Shown: positions 28,075 to 36,441, counted from the stretch's first letter. The stretch is 64,000 nucleotides of DNA from SZUA-36 sp963801195 (GCA_963801195.1 CAWDDX010000003.1:1302001-1366000); one strand, 5' to 3'. Notes: generated by a model from the sequence alone, not told the origin. A program made the numbers and translations.

Positions 28075-28541
28075 TCTTTGTCCTCCTTATCGGAATTGAA
28101 CAGGTATTTACTGATCAGTGTTTCCAGAACGACTGCCGATTGGGTAATAAAAATCTGGTCACCATCGGCCAGTGCCTCCATGGACCCGCCTGGAGCGAGA
28201 CCGACGTAACGGTCGCCCAGCACCCCGCTGGTCAGAATGGATGCGCTGCTGTCATTGGGAATATCTGAAAACCGGCGGTCGATTTTCATTTCAACCACGG
28301 CATCAAATTCGACCGGATCCAGCGTGATCTGATCGACGAGACCCACGGTGACACCGCCGATCTTGACCGGGGCGCGGTTCTTCAGGTCCGCCACGTTGCT
28401 GAAGCGGGCGGAAACCCTGTAGGTATCTTTTCCAACCTGCATGCCGTAATCGGTTGCCTCGGTGGCCAACCACAAAAGAGCCGCGATACCCAACAGCAAA
28501 AAAATTCCCGATGACAGTTCTACTTTGTAATTCGCCCGCAT
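28071..28541 (-). CDS. mlaD: MlaD, MCE-domain component of the Mla ABC transporter
   Basis: A 156-residue inner-membrane-anchored protein: one N-terminal helix (about 10-28) and one MCE domain (about 38-118, RVSARFSNVADLKNRAPVKIGGVTVG). MlaD forms the hexameric ring that funnels lipid to MlaE. Downstream gene mlaC is translationally coupled. Confidence 0.95.
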   Translation of the reverse strand: MRANYKVELSSGIFLLLGIAALLWLATEATDYGMQVGKDTYRVSARFSNVADLKNRAPVKIGGVTVGLVDQITLDPVEFDAVVEMKIDRRFSDIPNDSSASILTSGVLGDRYVGLAPGGSMEALADGDQIFITQSAVVLETLISKYLFNSDKEDKE

Positions 28542-28576
28542 GATTTTTCTGCAAAAGCCTCTTTGTCAATAGCCGT

Positions 28577-29347
28577 TCAAATTAAAAATGAAGTCATTAT
28601 AAAGTCAAAAATGAGCACCAGGACTGAACTTATGACAACCGTCCGGGTGGTGGCGGTTCCGACACCTTCGCCAGTGGGCTTTGCATAGTAGCCGAAATAC
28701 ACTGCAATAAGACTGACGAGGCCGCCAAATACGACACTTTTCCAGACTCCGCCCATGAAATCCTTACCGAAATAGATGCCGGTCTGTAATTTGCTCCAGA
28801 AAATGCCCGGATCAAGCCCCATGACCCCGATGGAGAACATGACTGCGCCGAGGATTGCAAAGGCGTTAAACATCGCAGTCAGCAATGGCATGGAAATCAA
28901 TCCGGCCAGGAAGCGTGGCAGGGCAATCCGTTGGACCGGATCGATCGCCATCAGTTGCATGGCTTCAATCTGGCTGGTGGCTTTCATCAAACCGATTTCC
29001 GCTGCAATTGAAGTGCCGGCGCGTCCGGCAAACAACAGGGCGGTCAATACCGGGCCCAATTCGCGAAACAATGATTTACCCACCAGCAGGCTGACCTGGT
29101 CAGAAGCGCCGAACTGTTGCAGGGCATTGATCGATTGCAGGGACAGCACCATGCCGACAAAAAAACCGCAGATCATGATGATGACCAGCGAGCGGGCGCC
29201 GATCAGGTAGGTCTGTTGCAGCGTACTTGTCAGCAGGCCGAATTCAAAACGAATGCTGCCGAGCATGCGGAACAGGAACAGACCGCAATGACCGGTTTCA
29301 GCTATTGGTGCCAAAATCCTGTTCTTCCGTTCCCATTGCGTGTTCAT
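28577..29347 (-). CDS. mlaE: MlaE permease
   Basis: A 256-residue inner-membrane permease of the MlaE/YrbE family with about five helices. It has the conserved ELGPVLTALLFAGRAGTSIAAEIG segment (about 115-140) and the cytoplasmic VQRIALPRFLAG region. It overlaps mlaF by 4 bases. Confidence 0.95.
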   Translation of the reverse strand: MNTQWERKNRILAPIAETGHCGLFLFRMLGSIRFEFGLLTSTLQQTYLIGARSLVIIMICGFFVGMVLSLQSINALQQFGASDQVSLLVGKSLFRELGPVLTALLFAGRAGTSIAAEIGLMKATSQIEAMQLMAIDPVQRIALPRFLAGLISMPLLTAMFNAFAILGAVMFSIGVMGLDPGIFWSKLQTGIYFGKDFMGGVWKSVVFGGLVSLIAVYFGYYAKPTGEGVGTATTRTVVISSVLVLIFDFIMTSFLI

Positions 29348-30148
29348 GAACGTGACTGGCTCGTTTGGGTATCGCCGGTGGTGTTCTGGTACCTGAAAGA
29401 AATCGGTCCTTCTACCTTTCCGTTCATGAACTGGTCAACCGACGGGTCTTCACTTTGTTCCAGGTCCCGTGGCGGGCCTTCGGCTATCAGCTTTCCCGTG
29501 GCAAGAATATAGCAGTAGTCCACCAATTTCTTCATCTGTTCGACATTGTGTGTGACGATAACGCTGGTCAGACCCAGTTGGTCGTTGGTTTCGCGGATCA
29601 GACTGACTGATAGTGGACCTGGCAATCGGGTCGAGGCCAGTCATGGGTTCGTCGAACAATACGATTTTTGGATTTAAAATTACTGCCCGTGCCAACGCGA
29701 CACGGCGGGCCATGCCGCCTGACAGGCTGTGCGGCATCAATTCTTCGGTACCCGCCAGGCCGACGGAATCGAGTTTGGCCAAAACACGCTCATGGATGGT
29801 CTCTTCCGGCAGCCTGGTATGTTCTCGCAGTGGCGTCGCAACATTCTCAAAAACAGTAAGGTCGGTAAACAATGCGCCGTTTTGCAACAACACCCCGATA
29901 TCTTTTCTGCCCTCGTATAATTCACGCCGTGAAAGACCGGAGACTTCTTTTCGATTGACTTCGATACTGCCTTTTGACGGTCGCAACTGACCTGAAATCA
30001 GGCGCAGGATCGTGGTCTTTCCAACGCCGCTGGGACCCATAATAGCCACGATGCTGCCACGCTGAATATCCATGCTCACATCATCCAGTATGATTTTGTC
30101 GTCGCGTTGGAACGATACGTTTCGAAGGCGGATAATCGGATCTTTCAA
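29344..30148 (-). pseudogene. mlaF: MlaF ATPase gene with one frameshift
   Basis: The conceptual product is the cytoplasmic ATPase of the Mla retrograde phospholipid transporter, about 268 residues. Walker A is GPSGVGKTT, the signature LSGGMARR and Walker B IVLFDEPMTGLD. After DPIARSTIS the frame is lost near 29605, where one extra base appears to sit in the ACTGACTG stretch. The second part (SLIRETNDQLGLTSVIVTHN..., with the H-loop) continues in another frame and ends at 29344, overlapping mlaE. The 4-base coupling with mlaE is preserved. Either a single sequencing error or a true loss of Mla ATPase; the rest of the operon is intact, which favours an error. Confidence 0.88.
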
Positions 30149-30294
30149 GCTTTCGTCCCTGTTGCCGTCATGTGAATGGATCGTGTGATGTACTGACCGG
30201 TAAGCATGCGATCATATGTCAAATTACCCGGCTAATTGTAGTATGAAATTGAACTATTACCGAGATATTAAATGATTGGAAATTTTTTGCGGGC

Positions 30295-30327
30295 AAAAAA
30301 AACGAGGGAGGCTTGCGCCTCCCTCGT
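30295..30327 (-). terminator. Strong intrinsic terminator of the orphan RNA
   Basis: On the minus strand an 11-base perfect stem (ACGAGGGAGGC / GCCTCCCTCGT) capped by a GCAA tetraloop is followed by a run of eight T. This is a textbook Rho-independent terminator. No protein-coding gene ends here; it closes the transcription unit starting near 30822. Confidence 0.93.
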
Positions 30328-30822
30328 CGTAGAAGTGTAGGAACTCCGCTTCTGGTGGACTGCAGATCCTCCTAGGCCTTTCCAACTTTGTCCAGTTCCG
30401 ATCTGTTCTGCCCTTCGGTTTCTGGTCACGGGCCTTCCTCCCGTCTTTATTTATCGACGCTTTCGCGTCTATCTCAAGGAATCGCGAATCCCTATCGAGT
30501 CACCCTAATGGTACGGCCGCTTCTTTGGCAGAACCCGGCCTGGGTGACACGTCCTGTACCATCTGGACGTTTACCGTTTTCATCTACCTTTTCTTCCTTC
30601 AGGCGGGTCGGCCTTCCGGTATATTCGCATTCCGTACGCTTCCAGCCTTGCGGCCCTTACCGTCCGTTTCCAATCAGTCGATCTTCTTCTCCCGGTTCCG
30701 GTCTTTCAACCTTCTCCGCTTGTGCCCGATCTGTCGATCTTCTTCGTCCGTTTCCAGTCTTTCGACCTTCTCCGTTCTTCCTGCGACCCCAATCTTGCGA
30801 TTGGTTGGTTTCTGTCTACGGG
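30295..30822 (-). ncRNA. Candidate large structured non-coding RNA, about 530 nt
   Basis: A transcription unit with its own promoter and terminator but no plausible protein: every minus-strand frame is broken and lacks a start with a ribosome site. The predicted RNA is full of small hairpins capped by GNRA loops: 30789-30804 (CCAATC-GCAA-GATTGG), 30756-30767 and 30700-30711 (GGTC/GGTT-GAAA-GACT/GACC), 30645-30654 (GCC-GCAA-GGC), 30456-30469 (GACGC-GAAA-GCGTC). Further small stems are at 30728-30739 and 30672-30683. Two consecutive 56-nt units (about 30664-30775) repeat, differing by changes that keep pairing. I counted 24 GGA triplets, many in the linkers between stems. I cannot match it to RNase P, tmRNA, 6S or SRP RNA. 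A CsrB-like protein-binding role is one hypothesis. Confidence 0.7.
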
Positions 30823-30828
30823 GGATTC

Positions 30829-30857
30829 AAATTACACTTACAAGAGCTAATTGTCAA
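30829..30857 (-). promoter_or_regulatory. Sigma-70-type promoter of the orphan RNA
   Basis: Minus strand: a perfect -35 TTGACA (30852-30857), 17-base spacer and -10 TAATTT (30829-30834), predicting a start near 30822. About 50 bases upstream lies a palindrome GTAAATTTTTAC (30911-30922 region) in A+T-rich DNA that could bind a regulator. Confidence 0.75.
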
Positions 30858-31012
30858 AGCAGAAAAAGTCATATTTAGGACGTTTATCTAATCGTAAATA
30901 TCAGTAAAAATTTACAAGTCACTGAATAGAAAACCAAGACTGGAAACGCCTCTCTTTTTAATTTGCGATAAAGCGAATGATATTGATTAAAATTAGCTCA
31001 AGTAATTTTCCA

Positions 31013-31043
31013 GATAAAAAACCCGGGCTCCAGTCCCGGGTTC
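31013..31043 (-). terminator. Intrinsic terminator of the urate-oxidase-N-like gene
   Basis: Minus strand stem ACCCGGG / CCCGGGT with a 7-base loop followed by a run of T (A-run at 31015-31021 on the plus strand). It lies 28 bases after the stop at 31072. Confidence 0.88.
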
Positions 31044-31071
31044 GGTCTCGAAATTTTTACTGATTTTCGAC

Positions 31072-31743
31072 TTACAAGAGTTCAACCAGCAGGTACAAAA
31101 CGGCCGTCAGTACAAAGCCGCTGACGACCACGCCTTTGACAGAGGTGAAGGGTCCGGTTTTGCCAAACACGCCGTTTAGCGCCAGGACTGCGATCAAACC
31201 AAAAACGGCAGCCAGTGATACCGCGCTTTCGTTTTGTATCGGGGTCTGTATTTGTCCGAGGTGAACCGAAGAGGCCATGAAAAACAGCATTGGAACTGAA
31301 AACAGGGTGTTTGTGCGTGATGCGAGACCGGCTTTGCTCAACGCGGCTGCAGCACCCGGCAGCGGCTCGCCTCCGCCAGCAACCTGTTTGAACGATGCGA
31401 TGACGATCTTCTGGTTTGGCCAGATGATCAACCAGACATTGAGAAACATGATGATGCCCATGGTTGCGCCAATCAAAATGCCCATGCCGCTGAGATGCTT
31501 GATATAAATTAGTAAAATGCCGCTTAGGAAAGTGAACATTGCACCCCAGCGGAACCACCAGAGTGCATTTGGCACGAGTTTTTGAATGACATCCGACTTG
31601 GCGCCGCCGTCGGCAGTCTTGAAGTATTCACCCTGTATAAAATTGAAGTAATACAGTAATCCAACCCAGGTCACGCCGGCCAGCAAGTGTACCCAGCGCA
31701 GCAAAAAAGCAAGTGCGTTCTGACTCAGTAAGGCAAGTTCCAC
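31072..31743 (-). CDS. Urate-oxidase N-terminal-domain (PuuD-like) membrane protein
   Basis: A 223-residue inner-membrane protein with about six helices. It starts with a GTG at 31743 because AAGGAGAA lies 7 bases upstream and the conserved opening FLLRWVHLLAGVTWVGLLYYFNFIQ follows; this matches the Urate_ox_N (DUF989) family. In Agrobacterium PuuD the same membrane part is joined to a cytochrome c domain and oxidises urate; here that domain is absent. Urate oxidation is therefore not assured, and a b-heme or quinone-linked function is possible. Single gene with its own terminator. Confidence 0.72.
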   Translation of the reverse strand: MELALLSQNALAFLLRWVHLLAGVTWVGLLYYFNFIQGEYFKTADGGAKSDVIQKLVPNALWWFRWGAMFTFLSGILLIYIKHLSGMGILIGATMGIIMFLNVWLIIWPNQKIVIASFKQVAGGGEPLPGAAAALSKAGLASRTNTLFSVPMLFFMASSVHLGQIQTPIQNESAVSLAAVFGLIAVLALNGVFGKTGPFTSVKGVVVSGFVLTAVLYLLVELL

Positions 31744-31911
31744 GTTCTTATTCTCCTTGTTGCAGGTTATTGGTGACGTATGCGAGGCGCACCAGTGTAC
31801 TGTATCGTAATTTCGTCGATACGGAATAGTGCCGGGTGCAATTGCCGGGGAATACCTGAAATGCGAAGCATTTTTACTGTTCCAAGTTGGCAACGGAGTC
31901 TATAAAATCAG

Positions 31912-32078
31912 CTAGGAGTCTGTCGGATTTGAAATGATCTACTGCGGAAACTCCGAGTTTGGCCAGATTTCCCGATTATTTTCGTTAAATAGCGGTGCTA
32001 TTCGCCTCAAAAAATCGAAAAATCTGACTCAAATCGGCTTTTCCTCGCGACGATCGGACAAATCCGACAGGCTCCTAG
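31912..32078. repeat. Family B repeat, copy 2 (167 bp, CTAG-bounded)
   Basis: Left end CTAGGAGTCTGTCGGATTT, right end AAATCCGACAGGCTCCTAG. The interior aligns with 26519-26687, including GAGTTTGGCCAGATTT and the GATCGAAAAATCTGACTC segment. Non-coding. It lies in the 450-base space between the PuuD-like gene and the nucleotidyltransferase gene. Confidence 0.85.
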
Positions 32079-32083
32079 GGAAC

Positions 32084-32100
32084 AGATCAGAGGTTCCTTA
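32084..32100. repeat. Family C repeat end fragment
   Basis: AGATCAGAGGTTCCT followed by TA equals the right end of the family C element at 37888-38048. It abuts the family B copy, so it is probably a remnant cut by that insertion or by later deletion. The remaining bases up to 32195 show nothing recognisable. Confidence 0.6.
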
Positions 32101-32195
32101 ACAGGACGGATCAGCAGCAGAATCTCCACGGCCGCTTTCGAACAACAATGCCCTGATGATTTCGCCCCGGTTGACACAGGCAACAACAGGTAGCC

Positions 32196-33221
32196 ATGCG
32201 CCCAGAAGCAGAACAAAAACAAAGCAATAAAACTGCTGACCCCGGTCCGCCGGCGACACGTCCGGATGCTTATCCGTTCCTGCTTGATGCCGTTGTGCTT
32301 GCAGGTACCCACCGGAATCCGAAACGGTTGATTTCAGGACGCAACAAGGCTTTTCTGGAAGTCGGCGGCAAGAAACTTGTCCGTTATGTAATCGATGCAC
32401 TGCTGGGTGCGCAAAGCATAGGGCAGGTCTTCGTGGTTGGGCCGGCCGAAGAACTGCTGGAGGTGCTGGCGGGTTATTCCAGGAAGGTGAGTGTTATCGC
32501 CCAGCGCGGGAAAATGCTGACCAACTGCTGGGCCGGTATCGAGGCATCTGAAGATGCCCACAGGTATGAAACCAACATACCCCTGGATCAAAGACCCATA
32601 TTGATCATTTCCTGTGACTTGCCGCTGGTCACGGCACGTTCCGTCGATGATTTTATCAGCCGTTGCGCACGTCAGGACAAACTGTCAGAACATCCTTTCG
32701 CCATGCTCGCCGGTGTCGTTGACGAACCTTCCGTCAGGCCCTTCCATCCCGACGGAGACAAGCCGGGTATAAAACGCCCTTTTGTCGAGCTTGAGTTCGG
32801 TCGTTTGCGCCTCGCCAATATTTACGTGGGACGGCCACGGAACCTGGCAAACCAGGAATTCCTGCAGACCGGATTTTCCTATCGTAAAGCCAAGGACTGG
32901 AAAAATGTTGTCGCCCTTGCTTTTAATTTCTTCAAAACCCAGGGCGGTTGGCAGGCGACATGGATGACGATGCGTGTTCAACTGACCTTGATGCTTTCAA
33001 AGAGAAAAGGTTACTGGTACCGGCGGCTCAAGAAAGGCAATACCCGGGAAAGGGTTGAAAAAAGTGTTAGCGAGGTGCTGGGCGGTCCAGTCAGGATAGT
33101 TATCACACCCTACGGTGGTTTGAGCCTGGATGTCGATGACGAGGAAGACTTCCGGGTACTCGATGCCCGTCACGGGGACTGGTCGGCAATCACCGCGGCG
33201 GTCGGTACCGGCAAGAACTGA
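32196..33221 (+). CDS. MobA-like NTP transferase domain protein
   Basis: A 341-residue protein with a GT-A-type nucleotidyltransferase fold. DAVVLAG near residue 31, the Lys-containing AFLEVGGKKLV, and PILIISCDLPLVT (metal-binding Asp) match the MobA-like NTP transferase family. The first 25 or so residues are Gln/Pro-rich, so the true start may be later. Beyond residue 230 a basic segment and an end rich in DVDDEEDF are unlike MobA. Possibly it adds a nucleotide to a sugar phosphate or cofactor; the partner genes give no clue. Confidence 0.72.
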   Translation: MRPEAEQKQSNKTADPGPPATRPDAYPFLLDAVVLAGTHRNPKRLISGRNKAFLEVGGKKLVRYVIDALLGAQSIGQVFVVGPAEELLEVLAGYSRKVSVIAQRGKMLTNCWAGIEASEDAHRYETNIPLDQRPILIISCDLPLVTARSVDDFISRCARQDKLSEHPFAMLAGVVDEPSVRPFHPDGDKPGIKRPFVELEFGRLRLANIYVGRPRNLANQEFLQTGFSYRKAKDWKNVVALAFNFFKTQGGWQATWMTMRVQLTLMLSKRKGYWYRRLKKGNTRERVEKSVSEVLGGPVRIVITPYGGLSLDVDDEEDFRVLDARHGDWSAITAAVGTGKN

Positions 33222-33254
33222 CTTTCATTCAGAAAAGACAGCCCGGTATGGCGC

Positions 33255-34511
33255 TCATTTCAACAGGACCAGTGAAAATGCGGGCCAAAAAGCTATCAAT
33301 ACGACTGACAGCAGCAGAAATACAAAAAACGGCAGGGTGGAAAAGTAGATATCCACGATCGGCCGGTCGAACCGGTAGCCGGCAATAAACAGGTTCAGAC
33401 CTACCGGTGGTGTGATGTAGCCGAGTTGCATGGTGGCAAGGAAAACGATTCCGAGGTGAACCGGGTTTACCCCGAACTGCGTGGCGATCGGCAGGATCAA
33501 CGGTACGACCAGTACGATTGCCGAGAAAATATCGAGGATCGCCCCGAGTATCAGTAAAAACAGCAATAGCATCACCATGAAAGCGATGTCTCCGGTGACG
33601 AAACCGCTGATCCAATGTAATAGTTGCTGCGGTACACCGGCGTCAATCATGAAATTGGTGGAGGCGCGGGACACGCCCAGTATCATCATGATGCCGCCGA
33701 CCAGGACCATGGATTCACGTATGATGGATGGAAGTTTGCGGAAGGAAACCTCTTTGAGTATGAAAACGTCGACCACCAGCACGTACAGGGCGGTCACCGC
33801 GGCGGCTTCGGAAATTGCAAAATAGCCGCTGTAGATTCCACCCAGCACGACGATCGGCAGCGGTATCTCCCAAACGGACTCGCGCAAGGCTGTGCGGACC
33901 TCGCGCCATGAAAAATCTCCCAGTGGCGTGCGTATTGCGCGATTTTTCCAGATGCTGTAAGCGGACAGGATGACCAGCATCAGGAACCCGGGTAGCAGAC
34001 CGGCCAGGAACAGGCTTTCTATGGGAACTTCCGCGACCACACCGTACAAAATCAATGGCAGGGACGGTGCAAACAGCAGGCCGAGACTGCCCGCGGATGT
34101 AACCAGGCCGAGATTGAACTTTTCCGGGTAGCCGGCCTGTTGCATGGCGGGAAACAGGATTGCACCCAAAGCGATGATGGTGACACCCGAGGCGCCGGTG
34201 AACGCGGTAAAAAATGCACACGCGACCAGTGAAACCACCGCCAGCCCCGCCGGCATCCAGCCGAGTAGGGCGCTGGTCAGACGCACCAGGCGTCTGGGCG
34301 CATTGCTCTCGCTCAACAGGTAACCCGCAAAAGTGAACAGCGGTATGGCCAGCAGGATGGGCATCTCGGCAATACCGTAAAACTCGATGGCGATTGCCTG
34401 CAGGTCAATATCGGCCTGGTAAAAATTCCAGAATGCGCCCGCCGCGATGACCGCGAACAGCGGTGCGCCGAGCAGCAGCAGAACCACCATCAGTATCCCG
34501 AAGGTCATCAT
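33255..34511 (-). CDS. dctM: TRAP transporter large permease DctM
   Basis: A 418-residue inner-membrane protein with about twelve helices, the ion-driven transport subunit of a tripartite TRAP system. It has the DctM hallmarks GAPLFAVIAAG, LSESNAPRRLVRL, GASGVTIIALGAILFPAM and the C-terminal TPPVGLNLFIA motif. The ATG at 34511 overlaps the dctQ stop by 4 bases (ATGA); a longer upstream frame is only a shadow of dctQ. Confidence 0.94.
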   Translation of the reverse strand: MMTFGILMVVLLLLGAPLFAVIAAGAFWNFYQADIDLQAIAIEFYGIAEMPILLAIPLFTFAGYLLSESNAPRRLVRLTSALLGWMPAGLAVVSLVACAFFTAFTGASGVTIIALGAILFPAMQQAGYPEKFNLGLVTSAGSLGLLFAPSLPLILYGVVAEVPIESLFLAGLLPGFLMLVILSAYSIWKNRAIRTPLGDFSWREVRTALRESVWEIPLPIVVLGGIYSGYFAISEAAAVTALYVLVVDVFILKEVSFRKLPSIIRESMVLVGGIMMILGVSRASTNFMIDAGVPQQLLHWISGFVTGDIAFMVMLLLFLLILGAILDIFSAIVLVVPLILPIATQFGVNPVHLGIVFLATMQLGYITPPVGLNLFIAGYRFDRPIVDIYFSTLPFFVFLLLSVVLIAFWPAFSLVLLK

Positions 34512-35038
34512 GGATTTTCGTCGCCGCCGTTCAGTTTTCCAGTCCGGCTTAGCGGACGGGCGACCATCATGATCAGGTGACGTAAAGCCATCAGGGCAAA
34601 ACCGACGGGTAATATAATCTGCATTGTCCAGGCAGGCACATCCCGCATCAGGGTGTCGCCAAACTCGTAGGAGCTGTACACAAAGCGCGCGCTGTGCCAG
34701 GCGAATAACGCGCATATCGATGCGGTGAACAAATCGATTACGACTTTCGTGACGAGTTTTGCGGCATCCGGCAGGAAACGGTCCAACACGGCAATGCTGA
34801 TGTGCTTGTCCATCCGGCTCGCGGCCAGACCGCCGGCAACTGTCAACCACAACACCATCAGCCGTAACATCTCATCGCCCCAGAAAAGGCTGGTGTCAAA
34901 AACATTGCGAAGCAGTATCTGTGTGCCGGCCAGCAGGATCATGCTGATCAGAATCACCAGGAGTACGGCGTCCTCCGCATGCTTGCTCGCTCTCTCAAGC
35001 CAATAGTAAACCGGGGCAATACGTTTTACTGCGTGCAT
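34508..35038 (-). CDS. dctQ: TRAP transporter small permease DctQ
   Basis: A 176-residue four-helix membrane protein of the DctQ family (ILLRNVFDTSLFWGDEMLRLMVLWLTVAGG, the conserved W-x-E-E-type segment). It pairs with DctM. The start overlaps the dctP stop by 13 bases. Confidence 0.92.
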   Translation of the reverse strand: MHAVKRIAPVYYWLERASKHAEDAVLLVILISMILLAGTQILLRNVFDTSLFWGDEMLRLMVLWLTVAGGLAASRMDKHISIAVLDRFLPDAAKLVTKVVIDLFTASICALFAWHSARFVYSSYEFGDTLMRDVPAWTMQIILPVGFALMALRHLIMMVARPLSRTGKLNGGDENP

Positions 35039-36039
35039 ATTTTAGTCGTGTCGCCCGTGCGGAAACTATCCAGGTAGCAGTCCAGTTCGTCGAGCAAGCT
35101 GATATCGATGGCGCCTTCCTCGGCGAGCCGCCGGTTGGAAGCCTGAACTGCCTTGCGCCATTCAGGAACCTGTCCCTGGTCGGGGGTAACCGGCTTCATG
35201 CCGTTATCTATCAACGCCTTGTATGCCTTTTGATTGTCTTCATTACCCTGGTGGTCAAAAGCCTGGTAAATTTTCTCCATCACCTCACGGACGATCGCCT
35301 GGTCGGCGGTCTGAATGCGGTCAAAATATTTTTTGTCGATCGCGATCATGGCGAAAATATAGGAAACGGGCAGTTCCGTGATGTAGCTCACCTTGGTATT
35401 CCACTGCAGGATAATGGTGGCGGCCGGCGGGCTCATAATGGTATCGATCAGTTCAGTCTGTAAACCTGTCATGACATCGGTTAGCGGCATCAGTACGGGG
35501 GAGATACCCAGCGCCTTGCTGGCCTCATATGCGAACCTGTCGCCGTCAGGTATCCAGACTTTTTTGCCCTGGAGATCCTTCAGATTGGCGATTGGCTTGT
35601 TTGACATGAGGCGGGCGAAGCCGCCACCGGCAAAACCGAAATTGACATACCCGGCCTGCTCAATGAGGTCACGCAATTTGGCGTCCATCCTGGTCCTGAC
35701 AAACTGGACCTCCTCGAGGTTATTGAAAAGCATGGGCAGGGCATAGAGTTGACTGTCTTTCTGAACGTCTATGAGCCCGTTCGCAGTAAATGCGCCGCCG
35801 TGCAGCTGGCCGATACGAATTTTGCGCAGCACCTGCCGGTCGTTACCCTGTACGCCGCCGCCATAGAACTTGAACTTCACCCGGCCTGCGGTGCGTTTGT
35901 CGATTTCAGCGGCCCCGGCGCGCATCGCATCCATCCAGCTGGACCCTTCCGGGGCGATGGTCGCGAGCTTGATGGTCTGGGCGCTGGCGGTTGACACCGC
36001 TCCGAGCAGGATTAACCCCATGATGATGCGCGCGGCCAT
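35026..36039 (-). CDS. dctP: TRAP transporter substrate-binding protein DctP
   Basis: A 337-residue periplasmic binding protein. Signal peptide MAARIIMGLILLGAVSTASA, then the DctP opening IKLATIAPEGSSWMDAM and the ligand-binding Arg region (FARLMSNKPIANLKDLQGKKVWIPDG). The ATG at 36039 is chosen because the apparent longer frame runs into repeat DNA. The order tatT-dctP-dctQ-dctM is kept, although a family A repeat separates tatT from dctP. The ligand is unknown; systems with TatT often handle organic acids or sulfonates. Confidence 0.93.
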   Translation of the reverse strand: MAARIIMGLILLGAVSTASAQTIKLATIAPEGSSWMDAMRAGAAEIDKRTAGRVKFKFYGGGVQGNDRQVLRKIRIGQLHGGAFTANGLIDVQKDSQLYALPMLFNNLEEVQFVRTRMDAKLRDLIEQAGYVNFGFAGGGFARLMSNKPIANLKDLQGKKVWIPDGDRFAYEASKALGISPVLMPLTDVMTGLQTELIDTIMSPPAATIILQWNTKVSYITELPVSYIFAMIAIDKKYFDRIQTADQAIVREVMEKIYQAFDHQGNEDNQKAYKALIDNGMKPVTPDQGQVPEWRKAVQASNRRLAEEGAIDISLLDELDCYLDSFRTGDTTKICTQ

Positions 36040-36066
36040 TGGCCACTTCGAAATCCCGTTGGTGCT

Positions 36067-36414
36067 AACCCGGACATCGCAGCAGTCGGACCCGGCTCTT
36101 TTTCCAAGCGATTGAATCGATTTCCGAATCTGAAGTTTTCGGCTTGCGTTAAAAAAGTACAGTTTGTAGCCGGGTCCGGTCCTATCCCGGCCCTGGCTGG
36201 TCAAACCACGATTGGCCTTGGGTTTCCTTCCACCCGTAGCCCTGCCAAGGTTCTCAGTCCAGCCCGGCGCCCAGCCGCGCCTGTCCCCGGCAATTGTTGC
36301 CGACATTGCCCTACCTCCTGCATTGCCCAGGCCACCCTCTCGAGCGCTTCCCGTTCTCACCTTGTCCCTGCTCTCGTGCGCCACCTTCCGGGATACTGAT
36401 GCAATGTTCGGGCT
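36067..36414 (+). repeat. Family A repeat, copy 4 (348 bp)
   Basis: Left end AACCCGGACATCGCAGCAG (36067-36085), right end CTGATGCAATGTTCGGGCT (36396-36414). The core is nearly identical to copy 2. It lies inside the TRAP operon, between tatT (stop 36442) and dctP (start 36039), and takes up nearly all of the 400 bases between them. Confidence 0.88.
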
Positions 36415-36441
36415 AAACAGGTTCATAAATGTTCCTTTCTG

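Noticed and set aside
30664..30775. CRISPR-like array
   Set aside because: Only two units of 56 bases with no unique spacers between; the similarity is better explained as a duplicated RNA hairpin module.
30388..30891. Plus-strand open frame of 167 codons across the orphan RNA
   Set aside because: Ser/Pro/Phe-rich, no ribosome site and no family resemblance. The strand with promoter and terminator is the other one. Stem-loops and a 56-nt repeat make this frame accidental.
33255..34850. Longer DctM with an extra N-terminal 113 residues
   Set aside because: The extra part is antisense-like shadow of dctQ; the ATGA overlap at 34511 is the normal junction.
35026..36426. Long version of DctP starting inside the repeat
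   Set aside because: The extra 129 residues are translated family A repeat; the signal peptide starts at 36039.
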